Part shown: positions 1 through 10,929 of the stretch, one piece after another
How the letters are laid out: each line of letters starts with the position of its first letter
Numbering within the stretch: position 1 is the first letter of the stretch
From: Pictodentalium vernedei
Taxonomy: Eukaryota; Mollusca; Scaphopoda; Dentaliida; Dentaliidae
DNA length: 64,000 nucleotides
Direction of reading: 5' to 3'
Assembly: GCA_031216915.1 (NCBI GenBank)
Contig: CM062289.1
Span: 394,966,674-395,030,673, forward strand
Notes under the pieces: model-generated
Told to the model about the DNA's origin: nothing
Database searches by the model: none
Seen by the model: the letters and a program-made list of their open reading frames with translations, nothing else
Made by a program: the position numbers and the translations under genes

Positions 1-1173
1 CGTGACACCCTTACAGTCACGGGTCCCGTTGTAATGATATTCCGACTCTTCTATAAAGGACGTTCGTTTTGCAAACAAAAAATGGTCACTCAAAGAACTT
101 CCTTGACCATAGCTAGGAAACCGAATTGTTAAAATAGAATTGTTTTTGAAGTGAGCCTCGTCATTTTACATTTTTTACCGATATCGTACGTGACTTCATA
201 TTTGCGACAGCCCTCAATAGCATAATAATTCATATTAATGCGCCCTTATCATGAAAACAAGCCAATTTGCAACTGAAAAATTGTATATTTTAAAAAAACT
301 AGAGCAAAAGTTTGAAAATGTTGGTCTTACCTTTTTCGTTTCTGTGATCCTAGTCAAACATGGTGCTTTTGCGACATTGCATATTTGAAAACATTGCACT
401 TTCCCACGGTCTTTATCGCAAACAAAAAAAGACTCAGGACACAAAATTATAACCGATTTATTGACAGAATGACACAAATGTATTGCTGAAACTGAAATCT
501 TACAGTTCATTACTCCAAATCTTGATATATCAAGCGCCAAATACCTGCGACGTCGATTTATCCGATATGGTCGAATGTACGGAGAATGAGCCTAAAGCCT
601 CATCCATCTGTAGGGTTCGATCCTCTAATGCTATGGGCACACAGGCCTTACATTACACGTATTTACTCCAGATGAATTCCGAGAAGCATATAATGTTTCA
701 TTGCGGTTGACTGATACCAGACGAGACCGCTCGAACACATTCAGTCAGGCACCTCTACAAAAGCGATCGTCTTTTCTTCCAATTATACAAGGTTCGAAAG
801 GTAGTCTGGGTTCTCTAGAAACCCTCAAGCGGATCAGATTTTTAAAAATGTTCCTGGGGAGGGTTCCCTTAATCCCACCAGTAGGAGAAGACACGCTCAC
901 GAACATCCACACCAGGGCTATGCACGTAGTTACTTTTTGGAAAAAAATGAAAAATAGCGGGGAGGGGGGGGGGAGGGGGGAGGGGGGCAGCGTGGTCACG
1001 AAGTGACGTACGTGATGCCCCCCCTCCCCTACAATTTTCCAATAAGCTTTCTAGTGATTATACGTATTCGTAAGGGTTGTATTCGAAGATGCCAATTCTC
1101 TCATGCTATTAGTTATATACTTTCTTAAAAGAAAATTGGTTACGCCTACTTGGACTTGTGTCGGGTTATATAG
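1..1173. other. Intergenic, no gene recognised
   Basis: No open frame here resembles a known protein. The short frames run through AT-rich sequence and G-runs. A G-rich stretch at about 960-988 is followed by a C-rich stretch at about 1018-1030, which could pair as a weak hairpin. No clear element ends were found. Confidence 0.6.
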
Positions 1174-1250
1174 CGAAAACGGCACCTGGAGTAAATGGCA
1201 TCGAGTGAGCGAAAACGGCACCAATTGATTGTGGCGAGAACGGCACCAGT
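1174..1250. repeat. Short imperfect repeat of GCGAAAACGGCACC
   Basis: The motif GCGAAAACGGCACC occurs at about 1175 and 1211, and a variant (GCGAGAACGGCACC) at about 1235. The spacing is irregular. It stands out from the AT-rich surroundings; no function is assigned. Confidence 0.6.
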
Positions 1251-1554
1251 TCCGATGGCGAAATTAATTCATTTAAATTCTGCCTTTCTTCTGTGTTTCG
1301 TTTTGAAACCGAGTATTTAGCCTATGGTTCTCTAATAAATTTGTGGAAAATTGAGCAGTTAAAAATGAGAGGATACATCTCCCCTCCCAACTATCTCATG
1401 GTTTTCTTGTTGTTTAGCAGTGACTTCTAAACATTAAAAGCAATAACACCCCTCCCCCAACCCCACCCTTTCCTCGGCCCTGGAATCTATCCAACCTGGA
1501 TTCACGATACACCTCCTTCTTTATTATTTGATGCAGAAATCAGAATCTTGTGTT

Positions 1555-1592
1555 ATGTGTGTGTGTGTGTGTGGGAGGGGGGGGGGGGGGGG
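1555..1592 (+). repeat. (TG)n tract followed by poly-G run
   Basis: A dinucleotide GT run leads directly into a run of about 17 G interrupted once by A. This is simple-sequence DNA. The short frame through it, rich in Cys, Val and Gly, is an artefact. Confidence 0.9.
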
Positions 1593-1920
1593 TCCGAATT
1601 CAAAGGACGTGCCAAGGTAAAAAATTAAAACAACAGTCTTTTAGGCCATATTTGGATGGGGGCAGTCCAAACCCAAGAAATCTGGACTCCTGTGCCAAAC
1701 CGAAAGTAACGGGCCCCGGATTTCACACGGTGCTGTTTTCGCCTGTACCCGTGTCACTGTCAAACAAACAATCAAAGCCTAAATGGAGGTCTGTAGCAAC
1801 ATACTGAGGGCAGTTGTCGGCAAGACATGTATATATTTTTATATATAATAAAACATGTTTACTATTTAAATGATTCACTTTGCTGCCAATCAGTCAATGA
1901 TGCAGTGACAAAGGAGCGAA
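1593..1920. other. Intergenic, nothing recognised
   Basis: About 330 bases with no recognisable gene or element end. The part after 1820 is AT-rich and leads into the foldback at 1921. Confidence 0.5.
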
Positions 1921-2003
1921 AACGTCATGTTCTTATAGTTACATTTTCTCGCTTGTGGACGAGTCAGTAAGGGAGAAAATGTAACAATGAGAACATAACA
2001 TTG
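1921..2003. repeat. Foldback repeat, GAGAAAATGT family, copy 1
   Basis: The left arm (about 1929-1950) and right arm (about 1973-1994) are near-perfect inverted repeats containing ACATTTTCTC and GAGAAAATGT, separated by about 22 bases. The same arms recur at 48541-48627, so this is a dispersed family. Family of origin unknown. Confidence 0.75.
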
Positions 2004-2086
2004 TTTAGAAGAACTTCATTCATTTGTTATCCTACTTTATGTTTTTCTCTGACTCCATAGGTTCAGCAACTGATCCCCTAGAGACC

Positions 2087-2329
2087 TTAACCCTTTACCC
2101 AACACAGACGATATCAAAATTTATAATTTTAAATATCATTTTTTCAAATTTTTCAAAAAATTTCAACAAAACCATATCATGTGACCCCTCATTGGAACGA
2201 GCTCGACGAGCTCGTTCCAACGAGGGGTCACATGATATGGTTTTGTTGAACTTTTTTGAAAAATAATATTTTTTCAACTGCTGATTTTGCATATTACGGA
2301 TGCCGCCGATTCGTTGGGTAAAGGGTTAA
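2087..2329. mobile_element. Palindromic TTAA element (piggyBac-type MITE)
   Basis: TTAA lies at both ends, followed by TIR CCCTTTACCCAAC (left) and GTTGGGTAAAGGG (right). The interior is one long palindrome with arms containing CAACAAAACCATATCATG and a centre built on GGAACGAGCTCG. TTAA target sites with CCCTTT-like termini are typical of piggyBac-like transposons. There is no coding capacity, so it is non-autonomous. Confidence 0.85.
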
Positions 2330-2342
2330 GAATGGTCAGAGG

Positions 2343-2589
2343 CAGGCCTGAAAATAAGCAGTCTGACATTTGCAGAATAAGGTCGCCAGAGAGTGAATTT
2401 GATGATGCTATCCCATACAGTGCGCCAGTTTATCCTCTGGGTACCTCTTTCTGTTTAGTTTTGAGTCCCTGATTCAGATTGAGGTACACAGAGGGTAAAT
2501 TTAGTGATGCTACCCTGCATACTAAAATAGTAAATTCATCCTCTGGGGACCTCATTTTGCAGATGACAGCCAGCTTATTTTCTGGCTTG
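2343..2589. mobile_element. hAT-like MITE, CARGCCTG family
   Basis: The ends CAGGCCTGAAAATAAGC and GCTTATTTTCTGGCTTG are inverted repeats. They are bordered by an identical 8-bp duplication GTCAGAGG (2335-2342 and 2590-2597). An 8-bp duplication with TIRs starting CAR fits the hAT superfamily. Other members lie at 41814, 42606, 55392 and 57022. Confidence 0.85.
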
Positions 2590-2666
2590 GTCAGAGGGAA
2601 GTTAAGCTGATCCGGGCTTCCTGTGGAGAGGGGAGTTGTATAAACTATTGCAGACTTTTTTCCAAG

Positions 2667-2865
2667 TTAACCCTTTACCTAACATGAAAAGCAGACGACA
2701 CATGCAAAAGATATTCTTGAATAACTAATTTTTTTCATTTTTTGTCTCAAAAACATAGGTTATGACCTATGTTTTTGAGATAAAAAATGAAAAAATACCG
2801 AAAATTAATAGATTTTTTAGAATAGCGCTGGCCGGTTTTGGACGTTACATTGGGTAAAGGGTTAA
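2667..2865. mobile_element. Palindromic TTAA element, core deleted
   Basis: TTAA + CCCTTTACCTAACATG on the left and TTGGGTAAAGGG + TTAA on the right. The palindrome arms (GTCTCAAAAACATAGGTT) meet directly, because the GAACGAGCTCGTTC centre seen in sister copies is missing. It shares its right TTAA with the next element. Confidence 0.85.
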
Positions 2866-3105
2866 CCCTTTACCTAACTAATCGCCGCATCTGCCCGCGT
2901 AATTTGCAAATTGAGCAGTTGAAACCAATTTTTTTAAAAAATAGTTCAACAAAACCATATCATGGGAACCCTTATTGGAACGAGCTCTTTGAGCTCGTTC
3001 CAATGAGGGGTCCCATGATATGGTTTTGTTGAAATTTGTTGAAATTTTTTTAAAAATAGTAAAAATAATAAGTTTTGATATTCTCTGAATTGGATAAAGG
3101 GTTAA
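2862..3105. mobile_element. Palindromic TTAA element abutting the previous one
   Basis: It begins at the TTAA that ends the 2667 element (TTAACCCTTTACCTAAC) and ends TTGGATAAAGGG + TTAA at 3102-3105. The arms contain CAACAAAACCATATCATGGG. It belongs to the same subfamily as 2087 and 3366. Confidence 0.85.
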
Positions 3106-3223
3106 GGAGAGTGACACATTATTTACTGCATGTTCTTAACACACAGAAAAAGTGAAATGAGAACGGGGTTGAAACCGTACAGAAACCAAAACCAATCTGA
3201 AAAATAAAGAACACCCAGCTTTA

Positions 3224-3323
3224 NNNNNNNNNNNNNNNNNNNNNNNNNNNNNNNNNNNNNNNNNNNNNNNNNNNNNNNNNNNNNNNNNNNNNNNNNNNNN
3301 NNNNNNNNNNNNNNNNNNNNNNN
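3224..3323. other. Assembly gap, 100 N
   Basis: Exactly 100 N. This is the usual placeholder for a scaffold gap of unknown length, so the 3106-3365 interval is incompletely known. Confidence 0.99.
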
Positions 3324-3365
3324 GAGATATTATTGCATGTTTTTAGTGGATATCGTATAACTAAG

Positions 3366-3612
3366 TTAACCCTTTACCCAACGAATCGCCCGCATCCGCC
3401 CACGTAATAAACTAATATGCAATTCAACAGTGAAAAAATATTATTTTTCAAAAAATTTCCACAAAACCATATCATGTGACCCCTCGTTGGAACGAGCTCG
3501 TTCCAACGAGGGGTCACATGATATGGTTTTGTTGAAATTTTTTTGAAAATTAAAAAAAAAGGATATTTAAAATAACAAATTTCGATATCGTCTGCGTTGG
3601 GTAAAGGGTTAA
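3366..3612. mobile_element. Palindromic TTAA element
   Basis: TTAA + CCCTTTACCCAACG at the left, CGTTGGGTAAAGGG + TTAA at the right. The central palindrome has a perfect stem through GGAACGAGCTCGTTCC. Same subfamily as 2087. Confidence 0.88.
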
Positions 3613-3892
3613 AGAATATTTGCATTTGAAGAGAGTGTATGGCATGTCATTTTTGGAAATGCCTGGAAAATGTAGAGCGGAACCATAGCACTCTCGCTAT
3701 TTGCTTGATTGGTACTGAAGACCATTATTTCCCAAAAATATTTTCATCTCTGTGCTTATGGGCTTCCGTAATATTTTTTCTTTTCCCTCCTCAAACGGCT
3801 GAGTGTTTATAGAATTTTCATAATTGTCTACAATAAAGAAGCCATGACTTGATTTTTATGGAACTTCATTAGAGTCGGGCATCACGAATTTA
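3613..3892. other. Intergenic, nothing recognised
   Basis: AT-rich, no gene or element ends recognised between the TTAA element and the SINE tail. Confidence 0.5.
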
Positions 3893-3960
3893 TTTATTTA
3901 TTTATTTATTGGTGTTTAAGGTCACATACTTCAGTACAATGGCTAATCGTGACCGCAACA
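3893..3960 (-). mobile_element. SINE 3' tail fragment
   Basis: The (ATTT)n run followed by GGTGTTTAAGGTCACATAC is the 3' end of the SINE seen complete at 7086, in reverse orientation. The body and head are absent; unrelated sequence follows. Confidence 0.75.
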
Positions 3961-4360
3961 TAGAAATAAAGTCAGATCCCGCCAATCATACCCATGATGC
4001 CCATTTTAGAGGACTTCCACCCCAAGAGTTGATGACTAGGGCCTATTTAATCAGTAAAACAGAGATTGTGAGTTTCACTCGCCGGGGTTCCCATGGGGAT
4101 GTTAAGGGCATATTCCTATTTACACAAGTATATTTTCTTACTAAGATGCTCGGATATTCCTCTACTCGTGGTCGTAACTATGAGCTAGGGGTGTTCGAGG
4201 TGTGGCGTCCCTAATACTTGATTCGCCTCTGTTGGTATGTTGATAATCATGTACTTTCGGGACAAGAGATGCTTTTTGGATTCAGGGAGGATCCAGAAAA
4301 TTTGGGGGGACATCTGTTTTTTTCAATTGGGGTTGTCCCCCAAATAAATTGAGATGTCTT
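3961..4360. other. Intergenic, nothing recognised
   Basis: About 400 bases between the SINE fragment and the next SINE. No gene or element end was recognised. Its best open frame begins inside the SINE tail and matches nothing known. Confidence 0.5.
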
Positions 4361-4903
4361 AATTTATTTATTATTGGGGCTTAACGATGATCACCTCGTG
4401 TCGGACAGTTTTACGGGTGGAGGAAGCCGGTGTAACAGGAATGGAAGTCCGTAGGAAAATTAGTCCCTCTGAACTATTTTTCCGCGGAATTATAGTCCTA
4501 GGTCTAACATTTCTAGGAATAGTAGTCCGCCGGACTACTATTCCTAGAAATGTTAGACCTAGGACTATAATTCCGCGTAATAATAGTACAGAGGGACTAA
4601 CGTTCCTACGAACTTCCATTCCTTTTACACCGGAGTACCCGGAGAGACCCCCGAGCTACAACGAGCAACTCCCAGACTCCCCCAACGCACTAACTCTACA
4701 CAAACAGGGTTAGCAATGGTTGAAGACGGGTGCACCATCGACGTGCAGTACACCTATGTACACAACGCCACCGTGCTCCGACGCGGGCAGTCGGGATTAA
4801 GTACCTTCCTCAAGGACATAACGCGGTTGCTGCAGGCGGGATTCGAACCGAGGACCTCTCGGCTTGTAGCCTGCATCTTTACCTACTGAGCCACCGCGTG
4901 TGT
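4361..4903 (-). mobile_element. tRNA-headed SINE hosting a nested palindrome
   Basis: Reverse orientation: the (ATTT) tail is at 4361 and the tRNA-like head at about 4835-4903 (complement carries GGTTCGAATCC, a pol III B box). It is flanked by AGATGTCTT (4352-4360) and AGGTGTCTT (4904-4912). The body is split at 4431-4629 by a foldback element. Removing the insert plus one CCGG restores body sequence matching the 7086 copy. Confidence 0.85.
4431..4629. mobile_element. 199-bp near-perfect palindrome with CCGG duplication
   Basis: The ends TGTAACAGGAATGGAAGT and ACTTCCATTCCTTTTACA are inverted. The whole element folds about its exact midpoint, 4530. CCGG is duplicated at 4427-4430 and 4630-4633. 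From memory, Ginger-type DNA transposons have TGTNR termini and prefer CCGG targets, so a Ginger-like MITE is the best guess. That assignment is inference; the insertion itself is plain in the sequence. Confidence 0.8.
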
Positions 4904-4912
4904 AGGTGTCTT

Positions 4913-5757
4913 CATACATATGATTAGACCACTGAATGCGTCTTGAAGTGTTTTTATCAACTGCATGTGTATAGGTTTCTACTCGATACTGGAAATATTT
5001 GCTTCAAACTTCAAAGTTGGGTGATATTTTTCTCCAGAAATTTGGTGACATTTGAACTCCATAGTTTGGGCGCCTGTATCTGTAACAGGTATCAAATCGG
5101 CTCTGAATCCGTCCCTTCTTGGACTTATGTCGCACATGCAGTCGGTCTCATGCAAATGAAGGTCTGTGTCTGACTGGAGATGTTGGAATCCCAGCATGAC
5201 CAGTTTTGAGTTCGGTATGCGTGCTAATTAAATATGAAGTTGGAAAGTCATGCATCACCTCAACTATACCATAGGTATCACGGAACTAAATATTTTCCCA
5301 TAGGCGACCATTATAACGTTCAGGCGGAAAAAAATATGATTGCATCACTTTAATTTGGCATTCAGATATCTCTGTTAAGTATAGCCCTTCAGACAACTTT
5401 TTCTGATCCGAAAACAGGGGCTCATGCAACAAATAAGAGAGAAAAACTAACAAATAAGAGAGAAAAACTGACACAAGGGGAAGTACCGGCCACGTGCACA
5501 TATTTTTCAGGGAATTCCCTACAAAAACACACAAAAAGTAAATTGTATTTTTTAGGTCCAAAAGTCATCAAATCACCCTCTTTTTTATCAGGAATATTCA
5601 ACAATAATGCAAGATGTCAATTGAATGTTTCAAACGTTTATTGAAACAATATATTTTCCCAAGGCTGTTTATTTTTAGAGAGATTGCATCATTTCCGAGT
5701 GCAACATTTTAAGGCGATTAACTCTAATTTCAGTATTTAGTTCTGCGATACCTGTAA
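4913..5757. other. Intergenic, with a short tandem duplication
   Basis: No gene recognised. At about 5430-5475 a 22-bp unit (AACAAATAAGAGAGAAAAAC type) occurs twice in tandem. The region ends where the segmental duplication begins. Confidence 0.5.
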
Positions 5758-6111
5758 GTTATCTCCGCCAACATGCATGGTGTATGCACATGATGATTTA
5801 ACTGGCTGAGTGTTGGAAGCCACTATCTGGGCTTTCCAAAAAATGAAGTTACTACAGCAAAAATCAACATTATCCTTTCTTGCGTCACATATTCAGTCAA
5901 ACACAGATAATATTTTGTGCATTTAAATTTGTTCTATTACAAATCATTGGAGAGTGCCTGGACGCACTCTCCAATAATTTATAATAAAACAAATTTTGAA
6001 TAACGAATTCAGACTACCAAAATTAATCTAGCCCTCAACCAATTAATACCAGGATGTCGGTTATTGCCAGGTATTAAATCTCCATATACCATACATGTTG
6101 GCGGAGATAAC
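5758..6111. mobile_element. Foldback element at left edge of duplication unit
   Basis: Inverted ends: GTTATCTCCGCCAACATG at 5758 and CATGTTGGCGGAGATAAC ending at 6111. An inner hairpin sits near 5925-5985 (GGAGAGTGCCTGG). No convincing target duplication is visible. In copy B only the left half survives (17787 to about 18012). Confidence 0.7.
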
Positions 6112-6551
6112 ATTTTTGTCCCGTTTGAAACACAAAAGAAACATAGTGGAAACAAATTTGTGGACACGTTTCTCACGCTCCGCAATCAGTTGGACCAAAC
6201 TCGTGAATAATTGTTTTGTTTTCACAAACACAGATGGCAACAGAAAGAGTTACATCCCTTGTGTTGTTGTTGGGGACGAGCAAACAGATTTTGTTGATAG
6301 ATTTGCTCTTATTTTATTTTTCTCAAGTTGTTTGATTTAATTATTCGACTATTTAATTTATAATAGAAAAATATGATCGAATTGTCAGAAACCTGATGAT
6401 ATTTGTGACTATTTTCAGGTTTTGGGGTTCGAGTTTTATATCGACAAATATTCCAACTACGTCACCAAGTCACACCAACTTCGAAAAAGTCATGCCTTGA
6501 TGATATAGATGGAATATTTCATCTGTGGTGACTTGAGTCAGGACTGTCGGG
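6112..6551. other. No gene; flank of SINE inside copy A
   Basis: AT-rich. About 6274-6551 is matched in copy B at 18013-18290. The part 6112-6273 is missing from copy B. Nothing recognised. Confidence 0.5.
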
Positions 6552-6835
6552 ATTTATTTATTTACTGGGATTTAACAACACTTTCGACAGCCAGGGTCAC
6601 CTCGCGTCGGACAGTTTTGTGGGTGGAGGAAACCCGGAGAGAACTACCGAACAACTGCCAGACTCCCCAACGTACTAACTCTACACAAGCAGGGTTAGCA
6701 CTGGTTGAAGACAAGAGCACACCATCGACTAAGTGTCGTGCCCAAGGACACAACGCAGTGACCTCTGGCGGGGAACGAACCGTGGACCTTTCGGCTTGAA
6801 GTCCAATTCTGTAACGACTGAGCCACCGGGCTCCC
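6552..6835 (-). mobile_element. tRNA-headed SINE, copy A
   Basis: Reverse orientation, with an ATTT tail at 6552 and the head at the right. The complement reads TGGCTCAGTCGTTACAG (A-box-like) and GGTTCGTTCCC (B-box-like). Near-duplicate flanks (GACTGTCGGG and GACAGTCGGG) suggest target duplication. The body has the CTTGGGCA... segment shared with other SINEs here. Counterpart at 18283. Confidence 0.8.
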
Positions 6836-7085
6836 ACGACAGTCGGGGAAAACTGGGTTTATACCTACCCCCCCCCCCCCGCATCCAGTCGATCATCTTC
6901 TCAACGCCCTGTCTCTACTTGGCAAGAGAGCAGAGTTTTCCAAGATTAGGTCGTTACAAGATTCTGAACTCTTGTTGGAATAACAGTAGACAGGCTTAGC
7001 CAACTTGTTTACCTTTTACCATGTCGAGTGCTGAATTAACTGGAAGTGCAATTCTCGCTAGGCTTTACAGTATGTAGTTCGTAGT

Positions 7086-7430
7086 GGGGGCGCGGTGGCT
7101 CAGTAGGTAGAGGTGCAGGCTGCAAGCCGAGAGGTCCTCGGTTCGAATCCCTCCTGCAGCAACCGCGTTGTGTGCCTTGGGCAAGACACTTCACCCCCAT
7201 TGCCCACGTGGGGGCACGGTGGCGTTGTGTACTAAGGCGTACTGCACGTCGATGGTGCACCTATCTTCAACCAATGCTAACCCTGCTTGTGTGGAGTTGG
7301 TATGTTCGGAAGCTGACAGTTGCTCGCCGTTGCTCGGTAGTTCTCTCCGGGTACTTCGGCTTCCTCCACCCGTAAAACTGTCATGGTCATGATTAGCCAT
7401 TGTGCAGAAATATATGACCTTAAACACCAA

Positions 7431-7464
<34 letters not shown>
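7086..7464 (+). mobile_element. Complete tRNA-headed SINE, copy A
   Basis: The head has A box TGGCTCAGTAGGTAGAGG (7096-7113) and B box GGTTCGAATCC (7140-7150). The body includes CTTGGGCAAGACACTTCACC, and the element ends in an (AATA)n tail. A perfect 14-bp duplication ATGTAGTTCGTAGT flanks it (7072-7085 and 7465-7478). These are the marks of pol III transcription and target-primed insertion. Confidence 0.95.
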
Positions 7465-7466
<2 letters not shown>

Positions 7467-7555
7467 GTAGTTCGTAGTTGTGCTTCATATTAATCTATTT
7501 GAAGAGAAATTATTTCGTCTTTGTGGATTCCCCTTGCTATGTATTTCTGAAGGTA

Positions 7556-7626
7556 TTTGATGTAACAAATAAGCCGAGAGAAAATACCCAGAGGAGTATT
7601 TTCTCTCAGCTTTTTGTTACATCAAA
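7556..7626. repeat. Hairpin repeat, TTTGATGTAACAAA family
   Basis: Arms TTTGATGTAACAAATAAGC and GCTTTTTGTTACATCAAA are separated by inner arms GAGAGAAAATAC / GTATTTTCTCTC. Counterparts are at 19280-19350 (copy B) and an independent copy at 54366-54426. Confidence 0.85.
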
Positions 7627-7629
7627 TGA

Positions 7630-8076
7630 CAAATTGCGAATGCCATTGTTGCTTTCAGTATGCGGCTTTAGGTCTCGTTACAGTTATTATTATTATTTAA
7701 ATTAAACTTCAAATTTAAATAGATCAACTTGAAACTGATGTCGGGGTGCCTACTTTGGGCGAGGGGGGCCCTATCAGCCTTGGGTAGTTGGGCTACATAC
7801 ATGGGAATTGGGCACAAATGATGGAGTAGCCTAACATATTTTGGGCACACGGGGTAAGGAGGCCTTACAAATTTGAGCGCAAAGGGGTGGCCAGATTTGG
7901 TCCTAAATGATGCAACGGTTTTACACATTTGGGCGCAGGAGGACTTACAAGGGGGTGGGATGGCCTTGCAGACTTGGGCACCTGGGGGAAGCCTTACAAA
8001 TTTGGTCAAAACCCCGGAGTCATGATCCCAAGATCCACCAAAAGAGGGCAGATGTGAACCTTCTATACTACTTATA
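7630..8076. other. No gene; G-rich interspersed sequence
   Basis: Contains irregular repeats of a phrase like TTACAAATTTGGGCGCA between 7840 and 8010. The long minus-strand frame here is made by that repetition and is not a recognised protein. Counterpart near 19352-19805. Confidence 0.5.
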
Positions 8077-8670
8077 CCGAAACACCGAACCGATACCGAT
8101 ATCATGAGAATACCCCAAAACCGAACCGAACCCATCATTGAAGACTGAAACTGTCTGAATTTTCATATTTTCCTACAATCCCTATTTATAAGGCCGTATT
8201 GTGGCAGCTGAAGGGTCCATTTTCATGAAAGAAGTGACTGATTTTTTTCTGTTTTGATAACCGTTGAGTTCCTGGGAAATTGTCCAGAATTCCCACAAAT
8301 CTACAACCTGTACGTGAGAGCAAATGTGCCCGTAGGTACTTGCAAATTGGAATTTACTCTCAGGTAGAGGTTGGCAATATACCGAAAAACCGAACCAATA
8401 CTGATATCATGGGGATACCAAAAAATCGAACCGGATCCATCATTGAATACCAAAATTGTCTGAAGTTTCATATTTTCCAACTTTAGTTATGTAAAGGGGT
8501 TTGTTATGGCTGGACAGTAGTTGAAGAGGTCATTTTCCAGAAACAAGTGACTGGTGTTCGTTTCAGTTTTGTTAACCCTTAGAGGCCTAGGCAATTGTCC
8601 TGAATTCCCACTGGACTACAACCTGTACATGTCCAGTTATTTAGCAGTAATTTCTAGTCAAGTCTTGGCT
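8077..8670. repeat. Imperfect ~300-bp tandem duplication
   Basis: The stretch with ACCGAACCGATACCGATA and later AGAATTCCCACAAATCTACA at 8077-8370 is repeated, diverged, from about 8378. Both halves recur in copy B, so the tandem duplication is older than the segmental one. Confidence 0.7.
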
Positions 8671-9079
8671 GCCTGTTAAGGCAGCCAAGACTCGACTAGA
8701 TATCACTGCTCATGTGGTTTATCTATCGCCAGGAGGACCTCCTTATGGTGGGATGTTACATGATCTGAGATCGCAACAGCCTGATATTGGTCTTTGAAGG
8801 TTAAGATGTGTTTAGAACAAGTCACAAAATTACTATAGATATGATTTATGTTGGCAGAAGAAAGCCAGTGTGGAGCTCACTAGTAGTGGCATAAAGCCAC
8901 TGTGGTAGAATGATAGAAGAACAAAGTATTCAGTATTTTCCAGATGTTAATTCCCCTTTGGTATTGTCAGCAGATCTCAGTCAAGTCATATACCGAATAC
9001 CGAACCGATACCGCAACATAGCTCCATAAAAATACAGAAACCGATACCGAACTCAACATTCCAATACCGCCCATCTCTA
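8365..9079. mobile_element. Possible hAT-like element, CGCCCATCTCTA end
   Basis: The right end CCGCCCATCTCTA matches the hAT-type TIR of 58679-59540. The left end TAGAGGTTGGCAATA is a weaker inverted match. No target duplication is visible. A hairpin at about 8647-8712 (AGTCTTGGCTGCC / GGCAGCCAAGACT) lies inside. Counterpart 20100-20814. Confidence 0.5.
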
Positions 9080-9184
9080 AAGAGTTGAAAAATTGAAGAG
9101 TACTTTAAAACAAATTATTCCTGGCTAAATACACTAGAGGTGTGACTGTCCCCGATGGGCCTGTCCATACCCCCGCTGCCATTA

Positions 9185-10770
9185 TTCTAAGACGATAAGG
9201 GGCATAACTCTAGCAAAAAAAGTCTGATCGAAACAAAAATCGCAGGTGCACGGGTTCCTATGGTAGTGAACATCCATACAAAGTTTCAAAGGAATCGATC
9301 CTTAAGGGCTCGTTTCCTTTTAAAAGGTCATTTCCGAGGTTATTAAATATCCTCCGCCAAGTGGCTATTTTGAGCTATAGTTTTATTTTGTGGTGGTGTG
9401 GATTTAGTAAATAATTCTCATTAATGGTGATATGGCCAAAATAATCTGTTAATGGTCTTGCTTCAAACTGTGTACTGTCAAGTCCATTTCAATTGGGGTC
9501 AAGGTCACATAGGAGTGTTCAATGACTACCCCAGATCTGTTTGGGAACTGACAATTTGCAGGCTACAAATGGGATAATTTTTGTGTAAATTTGCTTTGAG
9601 ATAGCCTTCTGAAAAAATGAATAAGAAACCCATATGTTTTTTTGTCAGATTGACCATCTTGTGCTGTAAAATCCTCAGTGGAGGAATGAATAATTCCTAT
9701 ATCACTATATCATTATCGATGCACGAAAATTGGAAATTTATCCCCAAAATGAGAAAATTTTGACCATTTTGAGCCATTGTTTTAGCCATCAACTGTGTCT
9801 TTCAGCTGAGTGTATTTGAGTGTTATTTTGTTATGTGCAGTTGTCTTCAGAAAAGGCCATATTCAGAGCTTCCAGAAACCGTATACATTGTGAGTAATGT
9901 GAATAGGGGAGGTAATTAAAATGCAAAATATCCTCGGCCGTGTTAATGAGAAGCCATACATTTCTTGAAAAATCAACTTTTTCACCTGAATAACTGTAAC
10001 GAGACCTAAACATCTGAGAAAATCTGTGGACAAAACGCATGCATTCTAAGATGAAAAGGGGCATAACTCTGGAAAAAAGTCCAATCGAAACTGTAATCAC
10101 AGATGCACAAGTCTCCATGGCAGTGAACATCCGTACAGAGTTTCAAATCAATCCACCTGTAAACATCTGATAAAATCTCCGAACAAAATTCACGTATTCT
10201 AAGACAAAAAGGGGCATAAGTCTGGCAAAAAAGGTCCGATCAAAACTATAAGCGCAGGTGCACAGTTTCCTATGGTAGTAAACCTCCATACCAAGTTTCA
10301 AAGAAATCGACCCAAAAGTGTCTGAGAAAATCTCTGGACAAAATCCTATGCAATTCGGGCGAAAGGGGGCATAACTCTGGAAAAAAATATTCCGATCGAA
10401 ATTATAATCGCAAGTGTACAGGACCCATGGTAGTAAATATCCATACCAAGTTTCAAAGGAAATCGACCCATTAACATCTGAGAAAATATCCGGACAAAAT
10501 TCGCGTATTCTTAGATGATAAGAGGCATAATTCAGACAAAAAAGTCCGATCAAAATTATAATCACAGGTGCACAGGTTCCCTTGGTAGTAAACATCTATA
10601 CCAAGTTTCAAAGGAATCTCTGGACAAAATTCTAGGTCTGCTATTTGAAGTTGAAAAGGGGCATAATTCTGGAAAAAATAATCCGACCCGAACTATTATC
10701 GCAGGTGCACAGGTTCCCATGGTAGTGAACATTCATACCAATGTTCGAGCAAATTATGTCTACGGACAAG
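9185..10770 (+). repeat. Array of ~155-bp units (GGGGCATAACTCT), copy A
   Basis: Units start with AAGGGGCATAACTCTGG and run through GTGCACAGGTTCC and CCATACCAAGTTTCAAAG. Starts lie near 9198, 10057, 10211, 10366, 10521 and 10658, so adjacent units are 137-155 bp apart. The block 9360-9830 between the first two is unrelated. Frames through the array are repeats, not proteins. Confidence 0.85.
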
Positions 10771-10929
10771 GTGATTCCAGTAACCCCCCCCCCCCCCCCC
10801 AACTCGTTGCGGGGGTATAATTATACAGGCAGTAGTCTTGACGCAAGTATCGACGCTCCAAGTCGGCCATGCCGGTCCTTAACAGCCTGAATCGGGTTCT
10901 GCAGGCTTCCATTTGTATGACCAAAAGCC

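Noticed and set aside
3106-3365. Attempt to interpret sequence across the N gap
   Set aside because: 100 N of unknown true length; nothing can be said about what is missing.
7086-7160. Functional tRNA gene
   Set aside because: A and B boxes are present, but the acceptor stem does not close, a SINE body follows directly, and a target duplication flanks the whole element.
7668-8138. 156-residue minus-strand frame rich in Cys and Pro
   Set aside because: Generated by repeated G-rich phrases. Copy B breaks the frame, and no domain is recognisable.
10143-10595. 150-residue minus-strand frame in the 155-bp array
   Set aside because: It follows the array period and recurs, broken, in copy B at 22746-23149. 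Repeat artefact.
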